A program made the position numbers and the translations under genes. A model generated the notes under the pieces. That model made no database searches. It saw only the letters and a list, made by a program, of their open reading frames with translations, and was not told where the DNA came from. Positions 19,001-25,562 of a stretch of 57,260 nt of DNA are shown here, one piece after another (the first letter of the stretch is position 1; each line of letters opens with the position of its first letter). The DNA lies in assembly GCA_040879985.1 (NCBI GenBank), contig JBBDJH010000023.1, positions 1-57,260 of the forward strand, in the 5' to 3' direction. The DNA is from VRUE01 sp040879985. GTDB taxonomy: Bacteria > Actinomycetota > Thermoleophilia > Solirubrobacterales > 70-9.

Positions 19001-19304
19001 GGTCGCCGGGCGGATCGACTCCGTCAAAGGCCGGATCCGCAACACCTTCGACATCGTCCCCGACGCCGCCGTCTCGCGCTTCGTGCTGACCCTCAAGGGC
19101 GGCAAGCGCAAGGGCCTGCTGGTCAACTCGCGAAACATCTGCCGCGGCACCAACCGTGCGATCGTGCGCATGCGCGCCCACAACGGCCGCCAGCACAACT
19201 TCCGCCCGGCGCTGGTCAACACCAAGTGCAAGAAGGTGCGCCGCAAGTGGCGCAAGGCCAAGCGCAGGGCGGCGCATAAGCGCCAGGCCGCCAAGCGACG
19301 GTAG
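16095..19304 (+). CDS. large secreted repeat protein with basic C-terminus, unknown function
   Basis: The 1069-residue protein starts at ATG 16095, overlapping the previous stop; a second ATG follows at once. The signal peptide ends near ASA-D (about residue 25). The body has at least three divergent copies of a module. Each has a cysteine-proline (SCPPQSQIG, KCPDASKIG, SCPAASRIG, ACPKGSIYG), then a PLL or PLY segment and a long beta-rich stretch ending near another cysteine. Paired cysteines suggest disulfides outside the cell. The C-terminus (KVRRKWRKAKRRAAHKR) is strongly basic, as in the upstream protein. I recognise no named domain. Co-translation with the propeller protein suggests joint function at the surface. 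Confidence 0.8.
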   Translation: MMSRTLAAIAAVVFGSVWFAPAASADHGDPLGAHFGLTGSAGLPVYSGAHAFWGGMCDIRDGEVDAGGVGAPPAQRAHCIDHGGAYNPQGLDPEPPRETAWEPGFEPAWRLDPVLRAGARSDAGVSFWMQRFPDPIIDGSDNTFLTTDGDVRDIFIELPPGIGGNPQAVAQCPSEALTTQPISCPPQSQIGIMTLTLAQGLGAGESAEGIEQAVLPWYNVEPRDGKTAELLFAPGLQGRSVTNIPVQVKVRTDGDFGITGGVIQIPAGRALLGQTSTFWGVPWASTHDKFRPTAAYQGNQLGITSEGLDPEDQAKYDPSWGPIRPFAASPTECADTTLSTRWIGDSWQFPATSSYPKDFSHPQWRKFEIAYDGPIAGCEKVPFDPDFSLQPTTSSAETPTGLEVELEVPQNEEPPAAVATDPDEGTGAPAHWKSDAGLATSHMKDAVSTLPRGMTVNPSSAQGQEACTEEQIGLKGTNFPMPTPIRFTNDPVKCPDASKIGTVVTETPLLDEEDWPEGAVYLAAQDDNPFNSMIAIYLAVQSPERGLLVKAAGEVELDPETGQITTVFSNNPQIALERLKLRFKGGATAPLVTPSTCGSPASRTEIAPWARPNQPVVVEDPIEVSSGPNGSPCPNGLGGRPFDLGFDAGSADPIAGAHSPFKLRITRPDGAQEIDRLEMLTPQGFTATLKGIPYCSEAQIAAAAQNRGKAEQASPSCPAASRIGSVLSGAGAGPSPLYVPGDLYLSGPYKGAQLSMAAVIPAVAGPFDLGTVVVRTALRVNPATAQITAVTDSLPRIIDGIPLRIRDIRVNIDRPGFALNPTSCAEQQVSATVFGSHGATEQLANRFQVGNCEALGFKPKLAFRLKGGIKRGAHPSLKAILTARPGDANIGRVAVSIPPSEFLDQANLNNICTRVQFAAGACPKGSIYGYAKAWSPLLDEPLQGPVHLRSSDNNLPDMVAALRGQIDVEVAGRIDSVKGRIRNTFDIVPDAAVSRFVLTLKGGKRKGLLVNSRNICRGTNRAIVRMRAHNGRQHNFRPALVNTKCKKVRRKWRKAKRRAAHKRQAAKRR

Positions 19305-19334
19305 GGAGCCTGGCTCGGACCTGACGCCACGGAG

Positions 19335-19340
19335 TAGGAT
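19335..19340 (+). promoter_or_regulatory. -10 box of leaderless gene at 19349
   Basis: TAGGAT lies 8 nt before ATG 19349. Confidence 0.42.
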
Positions 19341-19348
19341 GCGCCGCG

Positions 19349-19903
19349 ATGGATCTGAGTAGGCCATGGGTGCTGAGGGGGATCGTGATCGCGCTGGCGG
19401 TCGTCGTCGGCGTGGTCGCCTACCTGGCGACCAGCGGCGACGGCGATGAGGGGCCGGCGACGACCCCCGCGGGCCAGGAAGTCGCGGGGGCGGAGATCGT
19501 CAGCGAGGAGGAGCTCGCCGACGCCGCCTCCACCGCCGAGACGCCCGTCTACTGGGCCGGCGAGATCGACGACACCCAGCTCGAGCTGACCGAGGAAGAA
19601 GGCAGCTACCTCGTCCGCTACCTGGAGGAGGACGACGAGGTCGGCGCGGCCCGCGCGCAGCGGATCGCGATCGGCAGCTACGCGCTGCCGAACCCGCGCA
19701 AAGCGCTGAACACCTTCGCCGAGACGCCGGGGGCGACCGTGACCGAGGTCGACGGCATCGGCAAAGTCGTGATCAGCCCGGAAGCGCAGAAGAACGTCTA
19801 CTTCGTCGACCCGGACAACGAGGTCCAGGTCGAGGTCTACGCCCCCTCGCCGAAACGGGCGATGAGTCTGGTCCGCTCCGGCCAGGTAGTCCCGGTCGGC
19901 TGA
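19349..19903 (+). CDS. single-pass membrane protein, unknown function
   Basis: The 184-residue protein has one N-terminal transmembrane helix (about 9-27) and an acidic exported or cytoplasmic domain rich in Glu and Asp (residues 30-185). Nothing resembles a lipobox. The TAGGAT box 8 nt upstream supports the start. It precedes a polytopic membrane protein gene by 22 nt. No family was recognised. It may be a partner of that membrane protein. Confidence 0.68.
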   Translation: MDLSRPWVLRGIVIALAVVVGVVAYLATSGDGDEGPATTPAGQEVAGAEIVSEEELADAASTAETPVYWAGEIDDTQLELTEEEGSYLVRYLEEDDEVGAARAQRIAIGSYALPNPRKALNTFAETPGATVTEVDGIGKVVISPEAQKNVYFVDPDNEVQVEVYAPSPKRAMSLVRSGQVVPVG

Positions 19904-19925
19904 GCGGACCGCGGGGTAGCGGCAG

Positions 19926-22298
19926 TTGAGCCTGCTCGTCGCCTGGATCGTCTACCCGCTCGTCCTGCTCGCCCTCTGCCTCGGGCTCGGCCTGCTCGTC
20001 GACCTGCTGAGCGGGCGGCGCCTGCCCGGCGCGCTGCTCGCCCCGGTTGGGCTCGCCGCGATCGTCGTCGTCGGCCAGTTCACGACGCTCTCCGACGCCA
20101 CCGCCGAGCTGACCGTGCCGCTGCTCGTCCTGCTCGCCGTGCTCGGCGCCGGCCTCGCGCTGCCCTGGCGCTTCGGCCGTCCCGACCCCTGGGCCGTCGG
20201 CGCCGCACTCGCCGTCTTCGCGGTCTTCGCCGCCCCGGTCGTCCTTTCCGGCGCCGCCACCTTCGCCGGCTACATCAAGCTCGACGACACCGCCACCTGG
20301 TTCGCGCTCACCGACCGGGTGATGGAGCACGGCCGCAGCCTCACGGGGCTCGAACCGTCGACCTACCGGGCGACGCTCGACTTCAACCTCGCCGCCGGCT
20401 ACCCGGTCGGCATCTTCCTCCCCTTCGGCGCCGCGCAGAAGCTCACCGGCGGCGACCTCGCCTGGGTCTTTCAGCCCTACGTCAGCTTGCTCGCCGCGAT
20501 GCTGGCGCTGGGCCTCTGGCAGATCGGCGGCGGCTTCCGCCGGCTGCTCGAGCAGCCCGCCCTGCGCGCCCTCGCCGTCTTCGTCGCCGCCCAGCCGGCG
20601 CTGCTCTTCGGCTACGCGATCTGGGGCGGGGTGAAGGAGGTCGCCGCGGCGGTCTTCATCGCTCTCGCCGCGGCGCTCGCGCCCGCGGCGGTGCGCGTAG
20701 CCGACATTGACCACCCCCCAGTGGGGTCAAAGTCGGATGCGCCGGACGACGCCCGCCGCGTCGACGCCGTCCTGCTGGCACTTCCGGCCGCCGCCCTCGT
20801 CGGCGTGCTCAGCCTCGGCGGCCTGGTCTGGCTGGGGCCGATGCTGCTGGCGCTGGCGGTGCTCGCTTGGCGCGCCTTCGGCCCCCGCGACGCGGTCCTG
20901 CAGGCCCTCGCCTTCATCGTGCCGCTGGCGCTGCTCGTCGTCCCGATCATCTTCGGCGGCGGCTTCAGCCCCTTCCAGTCGGGGTTGACCGAAGAGAGTG
21001 AGATCGGCAACCTGATCGAGCCGCTCAGTCCGCTGCAGGCGCTTGGAATCTGGCCCAGCGGCGACTTCCGCGTCGATCCCAGCGCGATGGTCCCGGCAGC
21101 GATCCTGATCGCGATTGGCCTCGGCGCCGCCCTCTACGGCCTCTGGGTCGCTTGGCGCTGCCGGGCCATCGGGCAGCTGCTGTTCGCCAGCGGGCTTCTC
21201 GCCGCCGGGGCCATCGTCCTCGTCGGCTCGCCCTGGGTCGACGCAAAGGCACTCGCCGTGGCGGCGCCCGCCGTGCTGGCGCTGGCAATGACCGGTGCGA
21301 TCGCCACCCTGCGCCTCGACCGCCTCACCGGCGTCGTCCTCATCGCCGCCGTCGCCGGTGGCGTCCTCTGGTCCAACCTGCTCGCTTACGGCGGGGTCAG
21401 CCTCGCTCCCTACGCGCAGCTGGTCGAGCTGGAGCAGATCGGTGAGGAGTTCGCCGGCCAGGGCCCGGCGCTGATGACCGAGTACAACCCCTATGGCGCC
21501 CGCCACTTCCTCCGTGAGCTCGACGCCGAGGGGGCTTCCGAGCTGCGCGTGCGGCCGGTGACGCTGCGGGGCGGCGGTATGGCCGAGAAGGGAGAAGCGG
21601 TGGACGTAGACGCCATCGACCTCGACGCGCTCTTCGAGTACCGCACCCTGGTTCTGCGCCGCTCGCCAGCAACGAGCCGCCCGCCGCTGCCCTACCGGCT
21701 GGTCTGGGCCGGCGAGCACTACGAGGTCTGGCAGCGACCGGCCGAGCCGGAAGGCGAGCGGGTGCTCTCCCACCAGCCGGTCGGCGGCGAGAACGACGCC
21801 GGCGGCTTGCCCAACTGCTCCGAAGTCCAGGGACTCGGCCTGCTGGCGCTCTCCAACCAGCTCGGCCAGCCGGCGGCGAGCATCCGCCTCGTCGCCGCGC
21901 CGCGGGCGCCCGTCCACGACGCGACCGACGGCCGCTTCGCCGTCCCGCGCGCCGGCCGCTACGACGCCTGGCTGAAGGGCTCGGTGCGGGGTAGCGTCGA
22001 GCTGCTGGTCGACGGCAGCGAGGTCGGCGCGGCCCGCCACGAGTTCAACAACGACGGCGGCTACATATATCTGGGCGAGACGACCCTCGGCCGCGGCGCC
22101 CACCGCGCCGAGCTGCGCTTCGGCGGCGCCGACCTGCACCCCGGCAGCGGCGGCTTCCCCCGCCCCGAGACCGGCCCGCTCCTCTTCGCCCCGGTCGCCA
22201 CCGAAGCCGCCGGCGCCCTGGTCAGCGTCCCGGTCGACGAAGCCGATCGCCTCTGCGGCGGGCGCTGGGACTGGATCGAGGCCGTCGGCACGGGCTGA
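19926..22298 (+). CDS. polytopic membrane protein, glycosyltransferase-C-like, with in-frame palindrome
   Basis: The 790-residue protein has about 12-14 hydrophobic segments in residues 1-530 and a soluble C-terminal domain of about 250 residues (LPNCSEVQ...FAVPRAGRYDAWLKGSVRGSVELLVDGSEV), which looks like a beta-sandwich carbohydrate-binding fold. This layout resembles GT-C-type or polymer-modifying membrane enzymes; the early extracytoplasmic KLDDTATWFALTDRV segment has paired aspartates. TTG 19926 is the only start after an in-frame TAG at 19917. Residues about 259-271 (ADIDHPPVGSKSD) come from a 36-bp palindrome (20701-20736) lying in a loop between helices. The enzyme assignment is tentative. 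Confidence 0.72.
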   Translation: MSLLVAWIVYPLVLLALCLGLGLLVDLLSGRRLPGALLAPVGLAAIVVVGQFTTLSDATAELTVPLLVLLAVLGAGLALPWRFGRPDPWAVGAALAVFAVFAAPVVLSGAATFAGYIKLDDTATWFALTDRVMEHGRSLTGLEPSTYRATLDFNLAAGYPVGIFLPFGAAQKLTGGDLAWVFQPYVSLLAAMLALGLWQIGGGFRRLLEQPALRALAVFVAAQPALLFGYAIWGGVKEVAAAVFIALAAALAPAAVRVADIDHPPVGSKSDAPDDARRVDAVLLALPAAALVGVLSLGGLVWLGPMLLALAVLAWRAFGPRDAVLQALAFIVPLALLVVPIIFGGGFSPFQSGLTEESEIGNLIEPLSPLQALGIWPSGDFRVDPSAMVPAAILIAIGLGAALYGLWVAWRCRAIGQLLFASGLLAAGAIVLVGSPWVDAKALAVAAPAVLALAMTGAIATLRLDRLTGVVLIAAVAGGVLWSNLLAYGGVSLAPYAQLVELEQIGEEFAGQGPALMTEYNPYGARHFLRELDAEGASELRVRPVTLRGGGMAEKGEAVDVDAIDLDALFEYRTLVLRRSPATSRPPLPYRLVWAGEHYEVWQRPAEPEGERVLSHQPVGGENDAGGLPNCSEVQGLGLLALSNQLGQPAASIRLVAAPRAPVHDATDGRFAVPRAGRYDAWLKGSVRGSVELLVDGSEVGAARHEFNNDGGYIYLGETTLGRGAHRAELRFGGADLHPGSGGFPRPETGPLLFAPVATEAAGALVSVPVDEADRLCGGRWDWIEAVGTG
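20701..20736 (+). repeat. palindromic element family B, copy 1 (inside a gene)
   Basis: CCGACATTGACC pairs with GGTCAAAGTCGG (11 of 12). The element reads in frame through the membrane protein gene. In reverse orientation, 54028-54067 carries the same sequence except in the loop. Confidence 0.85.
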
Positions 22299-22325
22299 CG
22301 TGTGGCGGCGGCGGAGCGCCGTCGG

Positions 22326-22331
22326 TACCCT
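22326..22331 (+). promoter_or_regulatory. -10 box of leaderless lipoprotein gene
   Basis: TACCCT lies exactly 7 nt before ATG 22339 and decides that start over the in-frame GTG at 22300. Confidence 0.5.
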
Positions 22332-22338
22332 GTCGTTT

Positions 22339-22962
22339 ATGGGGATCGCCGCAACCCGCGGACCGCTCGCACTGCTGCTCGCAGCGCTTCTTGCGCTCGC
22401 GCTCGCCGCCGGCTGCGGGGGCGGGGAGGACAGCGGCGACGGCTCGTCCTCCGCCGCGGAGGCGCGGGTCCAGCAGGCCGAGGCGGACGCCGCGGTGCGC
22501 GAGCGCAACGAGGAGGTGCGCGAGGAGTTTCGCCGGCGCCAACAGGCCGCCGCCCCGACCGAGGAGGAGCAGGAGGCGAAGCGGGCGACGACAAGCTTCT
22601 ACGCGATCCTCGACGAGGACGAGGGCGGCAAGAACCGCACGACGATCGACTCCGCCGCCTTCTGCGAGCTGATGAGCGAGCCGGCGCGCGAGCAGACCGT
22701 CGCCTATGCCAGGCAGGCCTCCGGCGAAGCCAAAGACTGGGACTGCGAGCAGGCGATCGAGCTGCTCGTGCTGCGCTCGAAGCAGACCGGTGGCTTCGAG
22801 AGCGCCCAGCAGGCCGAGGTGATCGGCGTCAATGCCGAGGGCGACCGCGCCACCGCCTCGGTCCGTTTCGGCAAGGGCCCGGTGACCTCGATCGCCCTGG
22901 TCAAGGAGGACGGCGAGTGGAAGCTCGGCGCCTCGCCGGCCGGCGGCGACTCGGCAGACTAG
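22339..22962 (+). CDS. lipoprotein, unknown function
   Basis: The protein has 207 residues from ATG 22339. The signal peptide carries a lipobox, LAAGC, with Cys26, so the mature protein should be lipid-anchored at the outer face of the membrane. A low-complexity Glu/Arg helix (30-80) follows, then a compact alpha+beta domain (about 85-200) with FCELMSEPAREQ and VTSIALVKEDGEWKL, a pattern of NTF2-like or DUF4878-type domains. An in-frame GTG at 22300 would add a charged extension before the signal peptide and is less likely. The substrate or partner is unknown. Confidence 0.78.
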   Translation: MGIAATRGPLALLLAALLALALAAGCGGGEDSGDGSSSAAEARVQQAEADAAVRERNEEVREEFRRRQQAAAPTEEEQEAKRATTSFYAILDEDEGGKNRTTIDSAAFCELMSEPAREQTVAYARQASGEAKDWDCEQAIELLVLRSKQTGGFESAQQAEVIGVNAEGDRATASVRFGKGPVTSIALVKEDGEWKLGASPAGGDSAD

Positions 22963-22965
22963 GCT
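22960..22965 (+). promoter_or_regulatory. -10 box overlapping the lipoprotein stop codon
   Basis: TAGGCT begins with the TAG stop of the lipoprotein gene and lies 7 nt before ATG 22973. Confidence 0.42.
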
Positions 22966-22972
22966 TCTCCGC

Positions 22973-23170
22973 ATGAAGTCGAGTCCGAACCCCGACGAGG
23001 CCGCGGCGATCGCCGCGGCCGTCGCGCGCTTCGAGCTCGAGACCGCTGCGGTCGCGGCGGCCGAGGGAGAGGCGGTGAGCCCGTGGCAGCGGGCTGCGCT
23101 GGTCGAGGGGGTCGGCGCGAAGGGCATCGTTCAGAGGCATCTAGAAGGAGGAGCGCAATGGCAGTCGTGA
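22973..23170 (+). CDS. small protein, possible acyl-CoA carboxylase epsilon-like
   Basis: The 65-residue protein has an Ala/Glu-rich helix (PDEAAAIAAAVARFELETAA), then SPWQRAALVEGV. A helix that counts down alanines followed by a tryptophan motif recalls the small epsilon subunits of actinobacterial acyl-CoA carboxylases, but the match is weak. A leaderless-type promoter supports the start. Its 3' end overlaps the dodecin start by 13 nt in another frame, so the two may be coupled. A biotin carboxylase alpha subunit is encoded 18 kb away, not beside it. Confidence 0.5.
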   Translation: MKSSPNPDEAAAIAAAVARFELETAAVAAAEGEAVSPWQRAALVEGVGAKGIVQRHLEGGAQWQS

Positions 23171-23367
23171 AAATCATCGAGCTGGTCGGCAGCTCCAAGA
23201 CATCGACCGACGACGCGGCGAAACAGGCGCTCGAACAGGCCCGTGGCACGCTGCGCAACATCCGCGCCGTCGACATCGTCTCGACCGGCATCCGCGGCGA
23301 GAACCTCGACGAGTACCGCGCCCATGTCCGCGTCGCCTTCCTGGTCGAGGGCACCGAGGTCGACTGA
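23158..23367 (+). CDS. dodecin family protein
   Basis: The 69-residue protein has the complete dodecin length and pattern: VVKIIELVGSS, then DDAAKQALEQARGTLRNIRAVDIVSTGIR, then YRAHVRVAFLVEG. An AGAAGGAGGAG site precedes ATG 23158. Dodecins form hollow dodecamers that bind flavins or CoA. In most bacterial dodecins the segment after the first strand is TSWEDA, whose Trp stacks on flavin; here it reads TSTDDA, with Thr17 at the Trp position, so classical flavin stacking may be absent. Confidence 0.9.
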   Translation: MAVVKIIELVGSSKTSTDDAAKQALEQARGTLRNIRAVDIVSTGIRGENLDEYRAHVRVAFLVEGTEVD

Positions 23368-23390
23368 TACATACAGTTGAGTCTTGTTTA

Positions 23391-23421
23391 GCTATATATC
23401 CAGTGCATATATTGCTATAGT
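23391..23421 (+). promoter_or_regulatory. operator and -10 box of vapBC pair 2
   Basis: GCTATATAT and ATATATTGC (23391-23415) form an AT-rich dyad (8 of 9). It abuts TATAGT (23416-23421), which lies 6 nt before ATG 23428. It is a likely VapBC autorepression site. Confidence 0.6.
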
Positions 23422-23427
23422 TGCCGT

Positions 23428-23652
23428 ATGACTGAGGCACTGCACCGGACGACGATCGAGATTGAGGTGCCGGCATTCGAGCGGGCAAGGAAGGTCCTCG
23501 GCACTGCTGGCTACAAGGAGACGATCAACGAGGCGCTGAAGGTCGTGAGTCGCGGCGAGCAGCTTCAGCGCGGCGCGGAGCTGATCCGCGACGGCGAGTT
23601 CGGCCTGATTCAGCCCACCGAGCTGGCAGAGCAGCGCCGCCCCCGCGCGTAG
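23428..23652 (+). CDS. vapB: VapB-type antitoxin
   Basis: The 74-residue antitoxin has an N-terminal HRTTIEIEVPAFERARKVLGTAGYKETINEALKVV segment, typical of ribbon-helix-helix antitoxins related to DUF2191. The strand (TTIEIE) contacts DNA and the helices dimerise; the tail GEFGLIQPTELAEQRRP should bind the toxin. It has its own AT-rich operator upstream. The PIN gene starts immediately after the stop codon (TAG then GTG). Confidence 0.83.
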   Translation: MTEALHRTTIEIEVPAFERARKVLGTAGYKETINEALKVVSRGEQLQRGAELIRDGEFGLIQPTELAEQRRPRA

Positions 23653-24087
23653 GTGCCCCGCTACCTGGCCGACACCTCGATCTGGGCGTGGGCGCAGAAG
23701 TCCGAGCGCATCGACATCAGGGAGCGCCTTGCGCAGCGCTACGAGGCCGGCGAAGTGGTCACCTGCGTGCCGGTCGTGCTCGAGGCGATGCACCGGCCGG
23801 AGACCGCGGCGCAGTACGAGGACCGCTTCGGCAGTCTGCTCGCGCCGCTGGATCGGCTGCCGCTGGACGATGCGAGCGCCGAGCGCGCCCTACAGGCCCA
23901 GCGGGACCTCGCGCGTAAATCGGACGGAAGCCACCGGCGCCCCGCAGTCGACTTCCTGATTGCTGCGGTCGCCGAGGCGGCGGGCCCGGAGGTCGTCCTC
24001 TGGTGCTTCGATCGTGACCTCAGGGTGATCTGCGAGCACACCGGCCAGCCCTGCGAGGCGGAGGAATCTACGGGCGCTGGACACTGA
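23653..24087 (+). CDS. vapC: VapC-type PIN-domain ribonuclease toxin
   Basis: The 144-residue toxin starts at GTG 23653 directly after the antitoxin stop. MPRYLADTSIWAWA carries Asp7; VVLEAMHRPET carries the second acidic site; the last acidic residues lie in RPAVDFLIAAVAEA and CFDRDLRVI. The set of acidic residues looks complete. Compared with many VapC proteins, it belongs to the type with a Trp-rich start (WAWAQ). It forms a module with the antitoxin at 23428. Confidence 0.87.
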   Translation: MPRYLADTSIWAWAQKSERIDIRERLAQRYEAGEVVTCVPVVLEAMHRPETAAQYEDRFGSLLAPLDRLPLDDASAERALQAQRDLARKSDGSHRRPAVDFLIAAVAEAAGPEVVLWCFDRDLRVICEHTGQPCEAEESTGAGH

Positions 24088-24127
24088 GCGCGGTTTGCGC
24101 AAGAACTGCTGTACGTCTTAGTAACCC

Positions 24128-24165
24128 GTACCATAATTGTTGTGCATGTGAAATTGTGGTACTGT
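24128..24165 (+). promoter_or_regulatory. operator and -10 box of vapBC pair 3
   Basis: GTACCATAATT (24128-24138) and AATTGTGGTAC (24152-24162) match as inverted repeats at 10 of 11 positions. The right arm overlaps TACTGT (24160-24165), 8 nt before GTG 24174. Confidence 0.6.
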
Positions 24166-24173
24166 GAATCACT

Positions 24174-24413
24174 GTGAAGAACGTGACTGTCTCCGTGCCT
24201 GAGGATGTCTACCGCGCCGCCCGGATCCGGGCGGCCGAAGAGGACAGCTCGGTCAGCGCGCTGGTTGCGGGATACCTGCGCTCGCTGGGCGAGCGCGATG
24301 CCGAGTTCAAGCGGCTCGAGGCCCAGCAGAAGCGTATTCAGGCGGAAATCAAGGGTTTCAGTGCGCGGGACAGCCTAAATCGAGACTCGCTGTACGATCG
24401 TGCGCTTCGTTGA
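24174..24413 (+). CDS. vapB: VapB-type antitoxin (CopG-like)
   Basis: The 79-residue protein starts at GTG 24174. MKNVTVSVPEDVYRAARIRAAEEDSSVSALVAGYL is a CopG/ribbon-helix-helix DNA-binding domain; the second half is a charged helix (RDAEFKRLEAQQKRIQAE) that likely binds the toxin. A clear inverted-repeat operator precedes it. The end overlaps the start of the downstream PIN gene by 14 nt. Confidence 0.83.
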   Translation: MKNVTVSVPEDVYRAARIRAAEEDSSVSALVAGYLRSLGERDAEFKRLEAQQKRIQAEIKGFSARDSLNRDSLYDRALR

Positions 24414-24822
24414 TACGAACATCCTGATCTACTCGATCTCCGACGAGTTGGCGGAGCATGAGAAGGCCGCGCGGGCCAACCGAATTCTCGCCGCGACGGA
24501 TCTCGGGCTCTCGGCGCAGGTTCTGCAGGAGTTCTACGTCCAAGCGACGCGCGAGCGCCGGCCGGGCCGGCTGACCCACGAGCAGGCGGCCGGTATGGTC
24601 GAGTCGTATCTGCGCTTCCCCGTGCGGGCGATCACGTCGAGCATCGTTCAGGCCGCAATTTCGACCCGCGAGCGTTTCCAGATCTCCTACTGGGATGCCG
24701 CGATCCTCGAGGCCGCCCGCTCGCTCGGTTGCGAGATGGTCCTATCCGAGGATCTGAACGACGGCCAGGACTACGACGGCGTCCGGGTCGAAAACCCGTT
24801 CCGCACGAGCGCGGGTAAGTAG
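24400..24822 (+). CDS. vapC: VapC-type PIN-domain ribonuclease toxin
   Basis: The 140-residue toxin starts at GTG 24400 inside the antitoxin's 3' end. MRFVDTNILIYSIS has Asp5; LSAQVLQEFYVQATR has the second acidic residue; ISYWDAAILEAARSLGCEMVLSEDLNDG has the last acidic pair. This is the best-conserved of the three PIN proteins in the window. It converges on the TetR gene, whose stop is 3 nt away, with no visible terminator between. Confidence 0.9.
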   Translation: MRFVDTNILIYSISDELAEHEKAARANRILAATDLGLSAQVLQEFYVQATRERRPGRLTHEQAAGMVESYLRFPVRAITSSIVQAAISTRERFQISYWDAAILEAARSLGCEMVLSEDLNDGQDYDGVRVENPFRTSAGK

Positions 24823-24825
24823 GGC

Positions 24826-25419
24826 TCAGCGCATCGCCTCGACCGCCTCGGCGGGGCCGAGGAAGGGGACGAGGAGGGCGAAGAGGAACTCGGGGAGCAG
24901 CACCGGCAGCTCGGCGGCGCGGCCGCTCTTGATCTCCTCGAAGAGCAGGCCGTTGACGGCGCTGACCGCCATCAGGGGGGTGCCGGCCGGCAGGCCGGGG
25001 GCGCCGACGTCGCGGCCCTGCTCCAGGCGCTGGGCGAGCAGCCCGATCAGCTCAAGCTGGCGCCGTCGGGTCTCGGCGCCGCCGGCCGCGGCCTCGACAA
25101 CGACGGTGCGGGCGAGCTTGGGATCGGCAGCGAAGAGGTCAACCAGCGCGACGAGGCCGCCACGGGCCTGCTCGAGCCACGAGTCCTGTCCGGCACAGCC
25201 ACGTTCGACCGCCTTGCGGACCCGCGCCGTCGCGAGGCCATAGGCGGCCAGGAAGCACTCGTGCTTGTCGCCGAAGTGCTTGTAGAAGGTCGTGCGCGAA
25301 ACGTCGGCCTCGGCGATCACGTCGGCGACCGAGAGGGCGCGATAACCCTCGCGCCCGGCGACCCGCACCATCGCCTCGACGATCGAGCCCCGCCGCGTCC
25401 CGCTGCTCGCCACTTCCAC
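24826..25419 (-). CDS. TetR family transcriptional regulator
   Basis: The 197-residue protein starts at GTG 25419; a second in-frame GTG at 25413 has better spacing to a GGGAG site. The N-terminal helix-turn-helix is clear: ALSVADVIAEADVSRTTFYKHFGDKHECFLAAY (about 23-57). The C-terminal ligand-binding part (70-190) is family-variable. It is transcribed away from the rhodanese gene, with dyads between the two. TetR proteins usually repress an adjacent gene and themselves; the ligand is unknown. Confidence 0.87.
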   Translation of the reverse strand: MEVASSGTRRGSIVEAMVRVAGREGYRALSVADVIAEADVSRTTFYKHFGDKHECFLAAYGLATARVRKAVERGCAGQDSWLEQARGGLVALVDLFAADPKLARTVVVEAAAGGAETRRRQLELIGLLAQRLEQGRDVGAPGLPAGTPLMAVSAVNGLLFEEIKSGRAAELPVLLPEFLFALLVPFLGPAEAVEAMR

Positions 25420-25441
25420 TCCCGCAATAGATAGACAGTCT

Positions 25442-25479
25442 GGTACGTATTACTGCCGATCAGTGTACAACTTCGTACC
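25442..25479. promoter_or_regulatory. GGTACG/CGTACC dyad upstream of TetR gene
   Basis: GGTACG (25442-25447) and CGTACC (25474-25479) flank an AT-richer stretch just upstream of the TetR start. It is a candidate operator; the 26-nt gap could also mean two half sites. Confidence 0.4.
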
Positions 25480-25515
25480 TAGGCCGCGGAGCTGAGCTGG
25501 ACCAGATCCGCTGAT

Positions 25516-25535
25516 ATGGGATCGATCGATCCCAT
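25516..25535. promoter_or_regulatory. perfect 20-bp palindrome upstream of rhodanese gene
   Basis: ATGGGATCGATCGATCCCAT reads the same on both strands. It ends 12 nt before the TAGGGT box (25548-25553), at the -35 position, so it is a likely operator. Confidence 0.6.
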
Positions 25536-25547
25536 TGAAGCCGTTGC

Positions 25548-25553
25548 TAGGGT
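25548..25553 (+). promoter_or_regulatory. -10 box of rhodanese gene
   Basis: TAGGGT lies 9 nt before ATG 25563. Confidence 0.4.
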
Positions 25554-25562
25554 TTCCGGCCG

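Noticed and set aside
12001..19304. CRISPR-like or tandem DNA repeats in the giant secreted genes
   Set aside because: The repetition is at protein level and divergent; no identical repeat-spacer pattern is seen.
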